Of a stretch of DNA of 22,657 nucleotides, positions 7,925-15,600 are shown one piece after another; position 1 is the first letter of the stretch; each line of letters opens with the position of its first letter. The notes under the pieces were generated by a model. That model searched no databases. It was not told the DNA's origin and was given only the letters and a program-made list of their open reading frames with translations. The stretch is taken from positions 1 to 22,657 of the forward strand of contig JAFZKR010000001.1 of NCBI GenBank assembly GCA_017551845.1, read 5' to 3'. The position numbers and the translations under genes were made by a program. The DNA is from Bacteroidaceae bacterium. GTDB taxonomy: Bacteria > Bacteroidota > Bacteroidia > Bacteroidales > Bacteroidaceae.

Positions 7925-8534
7925 TGTGCGGGCCGTTTAGAATAGTGTCATGGAAATCCATGCCTCCGGTTACACGGAATATGTTTCGCAGTTCCTCCAT
8001 CGTCTCGGCGTTGATTTTGCGTAGTGCGCCTGCACCCTCACCGTGATAATTGGCACCTAATTTGGGAGCGATAGCCTTGATGTTCTTGATGTACCATTCC
8101 CAAACAGGACCCTGCTCAGGATGCTTTTCAGGAACAACCTTATCAGGATGAACACAGTAGCCTATTTCAAGAATATTATTACCTATTCCTTCCATCAGAT
8201 CCACCTGCTGGCGCCCCATGTGACTCTCTTTGTAATAACCCATCTCCTGCGATACCTTACGCAAAATATTGATTACTGCACCGGGCACATTTCCGCGTGG
8301 GCAACGTGGCTTGCATGACATGCATTGCCCACAGAACCAGATGGTATCGGAACGCAGCAGTTTCTCCACCTGTTCCTCATCACCGCGTTGGATGGTATCA
8401 CATATACGGCGCGGGTCATAGTCATAGAATTCGGCAGCCGGGCAGATTGCAGTACAAATACCACAGTTCATGCAGGCCTTAAGCGAATCCTCATAACGGA
8501 CATCGGCCTTTATCAAATCTATGAGATTTCCCAT
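7917..8534 (-). CDS. HdrC-like 2x[4Fe-4S] ferredoxin subunit (long)
   Basis: A 205-residue iron-sulfur protein. Two [4Fe-4S] motifs lie in the first 80 residues: C21, C24, C27, C31 (CMNCGICTAICP) and C68, C71, C74, C78 (CGQCMSCKPRCP). Residues 100-205 carry no cysteine motif and are predicted mostly helical, an extension absent from the small HdrC-like protein downstream. The frame stays open to a TTG at 8669, but the ATG at 8534 is preferred because the conserved part starts there and a promoter-like element lies just upstream. It is the first Hdr gene, 127 bases after the VOC gene. Having two different HdrC-like subunits in one cluster suggests one serves the membrane subunit and one the soluble HdrAB pair, which is inference. 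Confidence 0.85.
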   Translation of the reverse strand: MGNLIDLIKADVRYEDSLKACMNCGICTAICPAAEFYDYDPRRICDTIQRGDEEQVEKLLRSDTIWFCGQCMSCKPRCPRGNVPGAVINILRKVSQEMGYYKESHMGRQQVDLMEGIGNNILEIGYCVHPDKVVPEKHPEQGPVWEWYIKNIKAIAPKLGANYHGEGAGALRKINAETMEELRNIFRVTGGMDFHDTILNGPHNE

Positions 8535-8547
8535 AATCCAAATTATG

Positions 8548-8599
8548 ATCCGTTTTACAAACTCATCCAAAATTAGATGGTCAAAACGGATTATCCTAA
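8548..8599 (-). promoter_or_regulatory. Candidate internal promoter with overlapping inverted repeat (Hdr block)
   Basis: On the minus strand TTAG (plus 8596-8599), a 20-base spacer and TAATTTTG (plus 8568-8575, perfect TAnnTTTG) form a plausible Bacteroidetes promoter 34 bases before the ATG at 8534. A perfect 9-bp inverted repeat, ATCCGTTTT (8548-8556) and AAAACGGAT (8583-8591), flanks the -7 box, with an inner CATC/GATG pair. It could be an operator or an mRNA stem-loop. A further ACGGAT copy lies at 8618-8623. Confidence 0.45.
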
Positions 8600-8661
8600 T
8601 CTGATTTCTATGTATTGACGGATTTTGACAAACTTGATCACGTTTTTTTACTGTTTCAGCA

Positions 8662-9738
8662 TCAGTCAAACTTCTTCCGGTTCATTTTCATGGCACGGAA
8701 CAGCAACTTGGAGAGAGGTTTCTCCCGATGACGATAGACCAGGTTGATATACCATCCAAGCTTCTTGGCCACTGAAATACGATATGTCTCCACAAACTCT
8801 ATCAGTGTTCCGTCCGGATCCTCTATGTAAGTGAAACGGCCTGCGGCATCACCCATATTGAACTGTTTGCCGTCAGGGCAACTGTCAACGGTGAACGGGT
8901 GACCGTTCTCGGAACACCACTTGGCCAGTTCATCCATTCCGGTCACGTCAAAGCATATCTGTATGAATCCCGGGTCACCCCAGTATCGGCCCTCATAAAT
9001 CTTGCGAGGTTCACGGTCCAGGCATTGTACCAGTTCAATGTATCCTGTAGGGAAAATGGGAGCGAACGCACCCTTGTTAGGCTCGGCCCATTTGAGCATC
9101 ACCCTACGGAACTCACCGTCACCGCCTGACAACGGCTCCAAGTCCACGGATTTACCCTTTACATCAAAAACCTTGACCTTATAGCCCAATATGTCCGAAT
9201 ATACCTTTAGTGCCTTGTCAATATCAGTCACACCAATCATGCAGCCCAGCATTCCACCGAACTCTTTACCTTCATCCAGAAGCAGGTAATCATCCTGAAC
9301 TGCCTGGAACCAGTTACCGGCGGGATCTGTTACATAGAATGTCTTGGATCCGTCAGGAGCAGTTACAATGGGGCTAACTTTATCCCACTTGGCACTTACG
9401 TATGCATGGGCTTTTTCTACATTGCGGCATTTGACCTTGGCGCAGAAAATGCCCAGGTCACCCACCTTGACCTGAAAGCCTACAGGCTCCGGTTTACGGT
9501 CCGAATATTGCCATATCTCGAATCCGCCTCCACCCTGAAGGTTCATGGCAATCGCAGCGTGACGTTTCTGCGGCTTCCCGCCGGTATATGGCAGCATACG
9601 CTCAGCCACTGTATCATCCTCAAGAATACGGATATCAACTCCGAAAATGTCAATGTACCATTTCCATGAATCATAAACCGATGTGGTACCTACTCCTATC
9701 TGCTGGATTCCTGTAATGAAAAAACCGCCTGAATACAT
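8662..9738 (-). CDS. Two-domain VOC (glyoxalase/HPPD-fold) protein, probably not a classical metalloenzyme
   Basis: A 358-residue cytoplasmic protein with two vicinal-oxygen-chelate domains (about 7-150 and 160-320), arranged as in 4-hydroxyphenylpyruvate dioxygenase. Repeated betaalphabetabetabeta signatures are visible: TTSVYDSWKWYIDIFG and TDIDKALKVYSDILGY, each followed later by DPAGNW and DPDGTLIEF. The positions that normally supply His ligands are Q13 and I97/F98 in the first domain and G165/C166 and Q260 in the second. Glu ligands remain at E74, E235 and E314, but the fourth in domain 1 is Q145. It therefore likely binds a substrate without the usual Fe/Zn site, or uses a different metal. 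A basic tail follows residue 325. I chose the ATG at 9738; upstream TTG codons lie before the promoter motif. It heads the Hdr-like block, so a functional link is plausible but unproven. Confidence 0.8.
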   Translation of the reverse strand: MYSGGFFITGIQQIGVGTTSVYDSWKWYIDIFGVDIRILEDDTVAERMLPYTGGKPQKRHAAIAMNLQGGGGFEIWQYSDRKPEPVGFQVKVGDLGIFCAKVKCRNVEKAHAYVSAKWDKVSPIVTAPDGSKTFYVTDPAGNWFQAVQDDYLLLDEGKEFGGMLGCMIGVTDIDKALKVYSDILGYKVKVFDVKGKSVDLEPLSGGDGEFRRVMLKWAEPNKGAFAPIFPTGYIELVQCLDREPRKIYEGRYWGDPGFIQICFDVTGMDELAKWCSENGHPFTVDSCPDGKQFNMGDAAGRFTYIEDPDGTLIEFVETYRISVAKKLGWYINLVYRHREKPLSKLLFRAMKMNRKKFD

Positions 9739-9762
9739 ATATTCTTTGTAATTTGTGTTTTG

Positions 9763-9794
9763 CAATATTAGGTATTTTCCACGGTTCCTGCAAT
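9763..9794 (-). promoter_or_regulatory. Candidate promoter of the VOC-Hdr block
   Basis: On the minus strand ATTG (plus 9791-9794), a 20-base spacer and TAATATTG (plus 9763-9770) match the Bacteroidetes -33 TTTG / -7 TAnnTTTG promoter with one mismatch in each box. The spacing is right and the -7 box lies 24 bases before the ATG at 9738. Confidence 0.4.
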
Positions 9795-9865
9795 CCCATA
9801 ACATCCAAAATGCAGTCTGAGGACAAAAAAACGGAATCCGCTTCCCATAATTCCGCAAATTGGTT

Positions 9866-9873
9866 TATATTTG
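9866..9873 (+). promoter_or_regulatory. Candidate -7 promoter element of tatAC
   Basis: TATATTTG is a perfect TAnnTTTG -7 box 27 bases before the tatA ATG at 9901. No clear TTTG -33 box is seen at the right distance. It would be divergent from the VOC promoter in the same 162-base gap. Confidence 0.5.
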
Positions 9874-9900
9874 CCAATTACAAACCTCAAAACATACATA

Positions 9901-10122
9901 ATGAAATTACATCTGCTTTTACTCGGATTAGGTACCCCTGAGATAATACTCATTGTTCTGGTAATACTGCTTCTGTTCGGTGCCAAGCGTATTCCTGAAC
10001 TTATGAAGAGCATGGGCAAGGGAGTAAAGAGTTTCAAAGAGGGAATGAAAGAAGTTGAAAAGGAAATCAACACTCCCGATGAAACTGCCGATGATAACAA
10101 GAAGGAGGCGGAATCCAAATAA
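9901..10122 (+). CDS. tatA: Sec-independent protein translocase subunit TatA
   Basis: A 73-residue TatA protein, the pore-forming part of the twin-arginine pathway that exports folded proteins. It has a short polar N-terminus, one membrane helix (about 12-27, TPEIILIVLVILLLFG), the FG hinge, and an amphipathic helix beginning AKRIPELMKSMGKGVKSFKE, all typical of TatA. A Glu/Lys-rich tail ends the chain. The ATG at 9901 is chosen over an in-frame TTG at 9871 because that codon overlaps the -7 promoter box. tatC follows after 41 bases and no TatB is present, the minimal TatAC arrangement common in Bacteroidetes. Confidence 0.93.
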   Translation: MKLHLLLLGLGTPEIILIVLVILLLFGAKRIPELMKSMGKGVKSFKEGMKEVEKEINTPDETADDNKKEAESK

Positions 10123-10163
10123 TCCGTAATTCTGTATCCCCGTAAATCGTCATTCCCGCCGCT

Positions 10164-10949
10164 ATGGCATCCACCGATGACAACCACATGACATTCTGGG
10201 ATCATCTTGATGCGCTCAGGGATGTCATCCTGCGTATTCTCGCCGTAGCACTGGTGGGTTTTATTGTCGCATTCTGCTTCAAGGAGCCGCTCTTCCGATT
10301 CATTCTGGCCCCGAGCAGTCCCGATTTCATCCTCTACCGGTGGATAGTCGCACTCGCCGGTTCAATAGGTATTGATGCAACACCCCTGCAGGACTTCAAT
10401 GTTGAACTGTTCAGCACCACCCTGACAGCCCAGTTCATGATACACATGAAGATGGCTTTCTACATAAGTCTGGTGATAATAATGCCTTACACGCTCTATT
10501 TGCTGTTCGGATTCGTGTCGCCTGCGCTTCACCGGAACGAGCGTCGCAGCACCACAAAGGTTGTGGTATGGTCCTATATACTCTTCATGTCCGGCATTGT
10601 ACTGGATTACCTTATTATATTCCCCTTGGCTTTCCGTTTCTTAGGAACCTATCAGGTAAGCGCCGACGTACCCAACATAATAACCCTGGAGTCCTATACC
10701 AACCTGCTCATAACCCTCACCCTGCTTATGGGCATACTCTTTGAACTGCCCATTTTAGCATGGTTTCTCGGCAAGCTTGGCCTTATCGACTCGGAATTCA
10801 TGAAACATTACCGCCGCCATGCCATAGTAGTAATACTGATCATAGCGGCGATAATAACTCCCACAACCGATATCTTCACGCTTAGCATTGTGACTCTGCC
10901 CATCTATCTGCTTTACGAGTTGAGCATTGCCATCGTCACGCGCAAATGA
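10164..10949 (+). CDS. tatC: Sec-independent protein translocase subunit TatC
   Basis: A 261-residue polytopic membrane protein, the twin-arginine signal receptor of the Tat translocon. It has six hydrophobic segments and the family marks FVSPALHRNERR in the first cytoplasmic loop, the FPLAF segment and a TPTTDIFT-type stretch near the end. The N-terminal signature normally reads HLxELR; here it reads HLDALR, so the conserved Glu (E15 of E. coli TatC) is Ala at residue 17. The cytoplasmic loop Glu (in NERR) is kept. Start is either the ATG at 10164 or the internal ATG at 10188. It forms an operon with tatA and ends 10 bases from the convergent GH43 stop. Confidence 0.93.
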   Translation: MASTDDNHMTFWDHLDALRDVILRILAVALVGFIVAFCFKEPLFRFILAPSSPDFILYRWIVALAGSIGIDATPLQDFNVELFSTTLTAQFMIHMKMAFYISLVIIMPYTLYLLFGFVSPALHRNERRSTTKVVVWSYILFMSGIVLDYLIIFPLAFRFLGTYQVSADVPNIITLESYTNLLITLTLLMGILFELPILAWFLGKLGLIDSEFMKHYRRHAIVVILIIAAIITPTTDIFTLSIVTLPIYLLYELSIAIVTRK

Positions 10950-10963
10950 TGACACACTGTCAT
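10949..10963. terminator. Short symmetric hairpin between convergent tatC and GH43 genes
   Basis: ATGACA, a 3-base CAC loop and TGTCAT form a perfect 6-bp hairpin that overlaps the stop codons of both convergent genes (tatC stop 10947-10949; GH43 stop 10960-10962). There is no U-run on either side, so calling it a terminator is tentative; it is the only secondary structure in the junction. Confidence 0.25.
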
Positions 10964-13656
10964 TTCATCCTCCACCAGTCAAAGGTGAACAGGTCCTTGC
11001 CCACTCCCGTGAATACGAAGTAAAGGTCATGAGTGCCCTTTATGCGTTTCTTTATCTTCTCAGTAAATGTCTTGAACTCCAGTTGACCGCCTGTTGGCGT
11101 AATCGGCATCACAGCCACAGCAGGACTATCTTTGCTGTCTAAATGAATCTCGATGCATCCTATCCCTTCCGATCCTACTGACGCCACGAATTTCCTGGCT
11201 CCCTTCTGCCCGAAATCAACACCCCGCACCAGAATGTATTCACCGTTGTCAATATCGTGGACGTACATATTCGAACGAATGTAACCCGGCTCATCATTCT
11301 CCTCATCATTCCTGTTTACACGTGAAGTCTTGAGACCGTAACCCCAAGCCATAGTCTCAGCCTCAATACGGTCTTTCCTTTCGGTAATGTAGGGATTGAA
11401 CGGTTTCACCTGCTCCACCACATTGTCAAGGAAATAAGGAACCTCCTGAATGGTGCCGTCCGGATTGTAACGCATCTCGGCCACTGAAACGGAACGCTGC
11501 TCTGCATGGGCGAACGTCTTGAGATGCATAATGTCATAGTTCAGGCCGAACACGTAGCTTTTACCCTTGTACTCGATTATTCCGGGATGATTTCCCCGGG
11601 TACGCACCGTATGGTCCATAATATGACCTTTGTACTCCCACGGCCCCTCAGGAGAGTCACTCATGGCGTAACCTATTCCCTCCGGACAGCATGTGGATGC
11701 AAAAGCCACATAATAATGTGCGCCATGTTTCCAGAACCAAGGTCCCTCCTGATAATCCTCTATCTTAGGATGCTTGACTATGGGGCCGGCAAGCGAAATC
11801 ATATCCTTGCCCAACTTGACCGAATACAGGTTGGGATTACCCCAGTACATATACGCCTGCCCGTCATCATCAATCCATACAGTGGGGTCAATGTCATCCC
11901 AATGTTCCCTCTGCCAAACCAATGGCTCGCCTAATGGGTCATGGAACGGTCCATATGGGGAATCGGACATCAGAACACCTATCCCGTGACCGTGAATCGG
12001 GCAGTACATGTAATATGCACCGTTTGCCTCAACCACCTGCTCTGCCCAGGCACCGTTCTTTCCGTCATAGTACTTGAAATCATCTAACGAAGCCACTGCC
12101 CCGTGGTCCTGCCAGTTCACCATATCATCCGATGTATAGAGCAGCCAGTCAAACATCTGGAACCCGCGGGCGCCATCCTCATCATGAGTGGTATATAGGA
12201 ACACCTTGCCGTCTATCACGACAGGAGCAGGATCGGCAGTGAACCGTGTCTGTACTATAGGCATGTTGGCATGGGAGTTGAACTGCCACCAGTCCAGGGT
12301 AAACGGTTCCGGAGACTCGCAGCGGAACACGAGATATACATCATGTACTCCTTTGACATCAGTATCAATAAGGTATGTGAATGCTGCCGTGCGGAATCCT
12401 GCGTTATCCGTATTAACCGGAACCTTGCAGAACGGCTCACCCTCCATGTTGTCAGTATAGAACTCAATGATACCGCTGCCCTTCTGCTCGCCGACCACAA
12501 CTACCACTGCCTTCTGTCCGCAATCCTTGAAATCAACGGAACGTACGCGAATCCAGTCTCCGTCACTGATGTCTGTCACGAAATGGTCACGACCTGCGCG
12601 GCGATCCACCTTGAGCCCGCGAGACTCAGCCTGTGTCTCAGCCTCCACCCGCTTGTAGGGATCCAGATTCTTGACAGGATTCACCACACCCTCCTTGGTA
12701 AACGGAATGAAGGGGAAGGAGCCGTCCTCGTTGAACTTGAACTCCTCCACGCAGGCCGAACGGTTATAACCGCCTCCGCCCGGCAGTCCGCCGTTATGGT
12801 AGAACATGAAGTCACGGCCCTTGAACGTGATGTTTCCTCCGTGAATGGTAAAACTGTTCACCGCCTCATCCATAATACGTCCGCGATAGGTCCAAGGGCC
12901 GTTTATGGTAGGTGCAGTAGAGTATGCCATATGTTCCGGTACACCTCCTGCCGGATAAGAAAGATAATATGTACCGTTACGCTTCATGAGCCACGGACCC
13001 TCCTCATACTGAGTCATCATCTCGTTCCGGCCTTTCGCCCAGTTCATCTTGGACTGAAGCTCTCCGAAACACTCGGGATCGTGATAGCCGGGAACCTCTT
13101 TCCAGCCATCCTTGAATGATACCATATCATCATTCAGTTCACCGTACCACAGACCTTTGTTGCCCCAGAACAGGTATGCCCTGCCGTCATCATCCACAAA
13201 CACCGTAGGGTCTATGAATCCGAATCCTTCGGCTAGAGGTCCGCCTATGCCATCGGTCCACGGACCTTGCGGATCATCGGCCACAGCCACTGCGAGGGCA
13301 TCGCCTCCGGTAGCCTTGTTGCAGCACACGTACCAGTACCACTTGCCGTTGCGCTCTACACCCTGACTGGCCCATGCACGTTGTCCCTGACGGGCCCATT
13401 TGAATGTAGCGGTTGTAACCTGTGTCCCCAGATAAGTCCAGTTGACCATATCCTCAGTGCTGAATAGAGCCCAGTCCTTCATATTAAAATCACGGTTGCG
13501 ACCATCCTCATCATGATCAACAAACAGGTACACCTTGTCGCCATACACGAACGGCGCAGGATCAGGAGTAAACATGGTGCTGATAATTGGGTTCTGTGCA
13601 TTCATGCACATGCAAGAGCTGAAAACAGCTGTAAACAGAAAAGTTCTCTTAAGCAT
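10960..13656 (-). CDS. Secreted tandem glycoside hydrolase, GH43-CBM6-GH43-CBM6
   Basis: An 898-residue exported enzyme probably acting on arabinose/xylose-containing plant polysaccharides. The N-terminus (MLKRTFLFTAVFSSCMCMNAQ) is a signal peptide with an Ala-x-Ala-Gln-like site. Two five-bladed GH43 modules follow, each with the full catalytic set: D32 (TPDPAPF), D149 (FIDPTVF) and E219 (EGPW), then D475 (TADPAPV), D590 (DIDPTVW) and E637 (EGPW). Each is followed by a CBM6-like beta-sandwich (about 335-460 and 760-898) that opens with ExEAET and closes with F-T-L/F-D-W-W. The repeat looks like an internal duplication that has diverged strongly. The ATG at 13656 is chosen since the upstream TTG adds nine residues before the signal peptide. 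It lies 30 bases after maf, with no SusC/SusD pair nearby. The exact activity (arabinofuranosidase, xylosidase) cannot be read from sequence. Confidence 0.88.
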   Translation of the reverse strand: MLKRTFLFTAVFSSCMCMNAQNPIISTMFTPDPAPFVYGDKVYLFVDHDEDGRNRDFNMKDWALFSTEDMVNWTYLGTQVTTATFKWARQGQRAWASQGVERNGKWYWYVCCNKATGGDALAVAVADDPQGPWTDGIGGPLAEGFGFIDPTVFVDDDGRAYLFWGNKGLWYGELNDDMVSFKDGWKEVPGYHDPECFGELQSKMNWAKGRNEMMTQYEEGPWLMKRNGTYYLSYPAGGVPEHMAYSTAPTINGPWTYRGRIMDEAVNSFTIHGGNITFKGRDFMFYHNGGLPGGGGYNRSACVEEFKFNEDGSFPFIPFTKEGVVNPVKNLDPYKRVEAETQAESRGLKVDRRAGRDHFVTDISDGDWIRVRSVDFKDCGQKAVVVVVGEQKGSGIIEFYTDNMEGEPFCKVPVNTDNAGFRTAAFTYLIDTDVKGVHDVYLVFRCESPEPFTLDWWQFNSHANMPIVQTRFTADPAPVVIDGKVFLYTTHDEDGARGFQMFDWLLYTSDDMVNWQDHGAVASLDDFKYYDGKNGAWAEQVVEANGAYYMYCPIHGHGIGVLMSDSPYGPFHDPLGEPLVWQREHWDDIDPTVWIDDDGQAYMYWGNPNLYSVKLGKDMISLAGPIVKHPKIEDYQEGPWFWKHGAHYYVAFASTCCPEGIGYAMSDSPEGPWEYKGHIMDHTVRTRGNHPGIIEYKGKSYVFGLNYDIMHLKTFAHAEQRSVSVAEMRYNPDGTIQEVPYFLDNVVEQVKPFNPYITERKDRIEAETMAWGYGLKTSRVNRNDEENDEPGYIRSNMYVHDIDNGEYILVRGVDFGQKGARKFVASVGSEGIGCIEIHLDSKDSPAVAVMPITPTGGQLEFKTFTEKIKKRIKGTHDLYFVFTGVGKDLFTFDWWRMK

Positions 13657-13686
13657 AATATCCGGTATTTTGTTGTTTATCAATTG

Positions 13687-14295
13687 TTATTCTCCATTAC
13701 AGTCTCGGTCTGTACTTACAAATTCCAGCAGTTCGCGGTAGAGCCTCTGGACAGGCAGCCCCACCACATTGAAATAACTGCCCTCAATGGACTCTACCCC
13801 CACGTAACCTATCCACTCCTGAATACCGTAAGCTCCGGCCTTGTCCATCGGGATGTAGTGGTAAACGTAATGGTCAATCTCCTCCTCACTCAGTTTGCAG
13901 AACCTCACCTGGGTTGTCACAGCGAAACTGTGCTCACGCCTTGAGGTAAGGAACGTCACACCGGTAATCACCTCGTGTTCGCGCCCCGATAGCAACCGCA
14001 GCATACGTTTGGCGTCAAGCTCGTCCATCGGTTTTCCCAATACCTGCCCATCAACATATACTATAGTATCGGCCGTTATCACAAGCTCATCGGGAGCAAT
14101 CAACTGCTTATAGGGAGCCGCTTTCTTACGTGAAATAAACAGCGGTATCTCCTCCCCTTTCAACCCTTCGGGCCAGGACTCGTCTATCCCCTCTATAACC
14201 TTTACACTGAACTCCAGTCCCAAGCCTGCCAGCAGTTCCTTACGGCGCGGAGAGTTCGAAGCCAGAATCAATTTATAAGGTATATCCTTTATCAT
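13687..14295 (-). CDS. maf: Maf-family nucleoside triphosphate pyrophosphatase
   Basis: A 202-residue cytoplasmic Maf protein that hydrolyses non-canonical or surplus nucleotides (dTTP/UTP and modified forms in the YhdE branch). The N-terminal LASNSPRRKELL (SNSPRR at 13-18) is the family hallmark, followed by ITADTIV (D76), GKP and the SGREHEVITGV segment. Length is normal for the family. It follows the KdsC-like phosphatase by 13 bases and precedes the GH43 gene by 30 bases. Maf next to DUF2520 and KdsC-like genes is a familiar arrangement in Bacteroidetes, from general knowledge. Confidence 0.93.
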   Translation of the reverse strand: MIKDIPYKLILASNSPRRKELLAGLGLEFSVKVIEGIDESWPEGLKGEEIPLFISRKKAAPYKQLIAPDELVITADTIVYVDGQVLGKPMDELDAKRMLRLLSGREHEVITGVTFLTSRREHSFAVTTQVRFCKLSEEEIDHYVYHYIPMDKAGAYGIQEWIGYVGVESIEGSYFNVVGLPVQRLYRELLEFVSTDRDCNGE

Positions 14296-14308
14296 AACCC
14301 TTCAAATA

Positions 14309-14827
14309 TCACCACCCGAACGCGTGGTCATCCTTCATCCATTTGCCCTGCACCTTGAGCACATGCTCCAGTACATCGCGAACGCAACCCTCACCTCCAT
14401 TGAAGGGCGATACATACTTACAGAGAGACTGAATCTCAGGACATGCATCAGCTGGGCAGCAAGGCAAGCCGCAACGGCTCATAACCTGCCAATCCGGAAT
14501 GTCATCGCCCATATAGAGTATCTCTTCCGGCTTAAGATCATATTTCTCCACAAACTGGTTGAAATCGTTTATCTTTATGCTTGATGCAATATAGACATCC
14601 TTTATCCCGAGCCCCTCATAGCGTTTGCGGACCTCTTCCACACGGGCCCCTGTTATTATGCACAAGTGCAAGCCCATCTTGACGGCAAGCTGCATTGCAT
14701 ATCCGTCCTTCACGTTTACGGTACGCACAGGATCGCCATCGGGCGACAGGGCCATGACAGGCTTGCTGAGTACTCCGTCGACATCGAAAATCAGGGCTCT
14801 GATAGCGTTCAGGTCATAGTTTATCAT
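14309..14827 (-). CDS. KdsC-like HAD phosphatase (3-deoxy-manno-octulosonate-8-phosphate phosphatase family)
   Basis: A 172-residue HAD-superfamily phosphatase of the cap-less KdsC/YrbI type, which releases phosphate from KDO-8-P in lipopolysaccharide synthesis. The nucleophile motif is FDVDGVL (D15, D17). The middle motif is IITG ([10 protein letters not shown]) and the metal motif is MGDDIPDW. The segment [15 protein letters not shown] matches KdsC well, and the compact length fits a tetrameric KdsC. Its ATG overlaps the DUF2520 stop (ATGA, 4 bases), so the two are translationally coupled. A different sugar-phosphate substrate cannot be excluded because the cap-less group is broad. Confidence 0.85.
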   Translation of the reverse strand: MINYDLNAIRALIFDVDGVLSKPVMALSPDGDPVRTVNVKDGYAMQLAVKMGLHLCIITGARVEEVRKRYEGLGIKDVYIASSIKINDFNQFVEKYDLKPEEILYMGDDIPDWQVMSRCGLPCCPADACPEIQSLCKYVSPFNGGEGCVRDVLEHVLKVQGKWMKDDHAFGW

Positions 14828-15594
14828 TTAAGTTCTTTATTTATGTCAGTTGATACCAGCCGATAAATATCAGCATATTCCTTATGCTCACTAAGCAGTT
14901 CCAAATGTTCTTTCATCACCTTGCGGTCACCACGAATAGCAGGGCCGGTCTGTGCTGCGGCAGGACTTAGTGTCTCCACCTTGCGGGCAGTTTCACGCAC
15001 CAGCGGCAGCATCACACTGAAAGGCACACCCTCCTCATTCAGCAGCTGTTCGCTTATGGCATACATGTGATTTGTAAAGTTACAGGTGAACACTGCTGCC
15101 ACATGCAGTTTTTTTCGGCCTTTGGAGCTTAACGGAGTAACATTCGGTGACAGGTCAAGAGCCATTCTCCGCACACTCTCCAATTCTTTGGCGGAACTTC
15201 CCTCAATGAATACAGGAACCTGCCCCCAATCAACCTTTATGCCTTTGGAGAAAGTCTGCATAGCATACAGCACTCCGTAACGTACAGCCCCAGCCTCCTT
15301 CCATATATCCATCGGCACACTGCCGGCTGTATGCAGGAACAAAGCCTGTTTCCTTCCCTTCACTATGACAGGAGCCAGCTGCAACAGGGCATCATCACTC
15401 AGCATTGTAAGATAGACATCGGCCTCCGGAAGTGCCTCAAGCCGGTCAACAGCATGAGCGCCCACAGCTGCAGCAAGCTCGCGGGCGTGCTCTATGGTAC
15501 GGCTGTAAACCCCCGTAACCGTATGCCCGGCCTCTTTAAGACGTGGTCCCATACATGAAGCCACACGGCCTGCTCCCACCAATGCTATTTTCAT
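14824..15594 (-). CDS. Rossmann-fold / DUF2520 NAD(P)-dependent reductase-like protein
   Basis: A 256-residue protein with an N-terminal NAD(P)-binding domain ([15 protein letters not shown], glycine motif G7-x-G9-x-x-A12) and a C-terminal all-helical DUF2520 domain from about residue 125 onward. The layout is that of the 3-hydroxyacid / pyrroline-5-carboxylate reductase superfamily. The substrate of DUF2520 proteins is not known to me. It starts 6 bases after the nitroreductase stop and its stop overlaps the next start by 4 bases, so it is an internal gene of the operon. Confidence 0.83.
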   Translation of the reverse strand: MKIALVGAGRVASCMGPRLKEAGHTVTGVYSRTIEHARELAAAVGAHAVDRLEALPEADVYLTMLSDDALLQLAPVIVKGRKQALFLHTAGSVPMDIWKEAGAVRYGVLYAMQTFSKGIKVDWGQVPVFIEGSSAKELESVRRMALDLSPNVTPLSSKGRKKLHVAAVFTCNFTNHMYAISEQLLNEEGVPFSVMLPLVRETARKVETLSPAAAQTGPAIRGDRKVMKEHLELLSEHKEYADIYRLVSTDINKELK

Positions 15595-15600
15595 TCCGCC

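Noticed and set aside
8535..8669. Upstream extension of the long HdrC-like frame to a TTG at 8669
   Set aside because: The extra 45 residues are not HdrC-like and cover the promoter-like element and inverted repeat; the ATG at 8534 is better placed.
12271..13119. A long (282-codon) open frame antisense to the GH43 gene
   Set aside because: It lies wholly inside a gene with clear domains on the other strand, has no recognisable motif, and long antisense frames are expected opposite GC-rich third positions.
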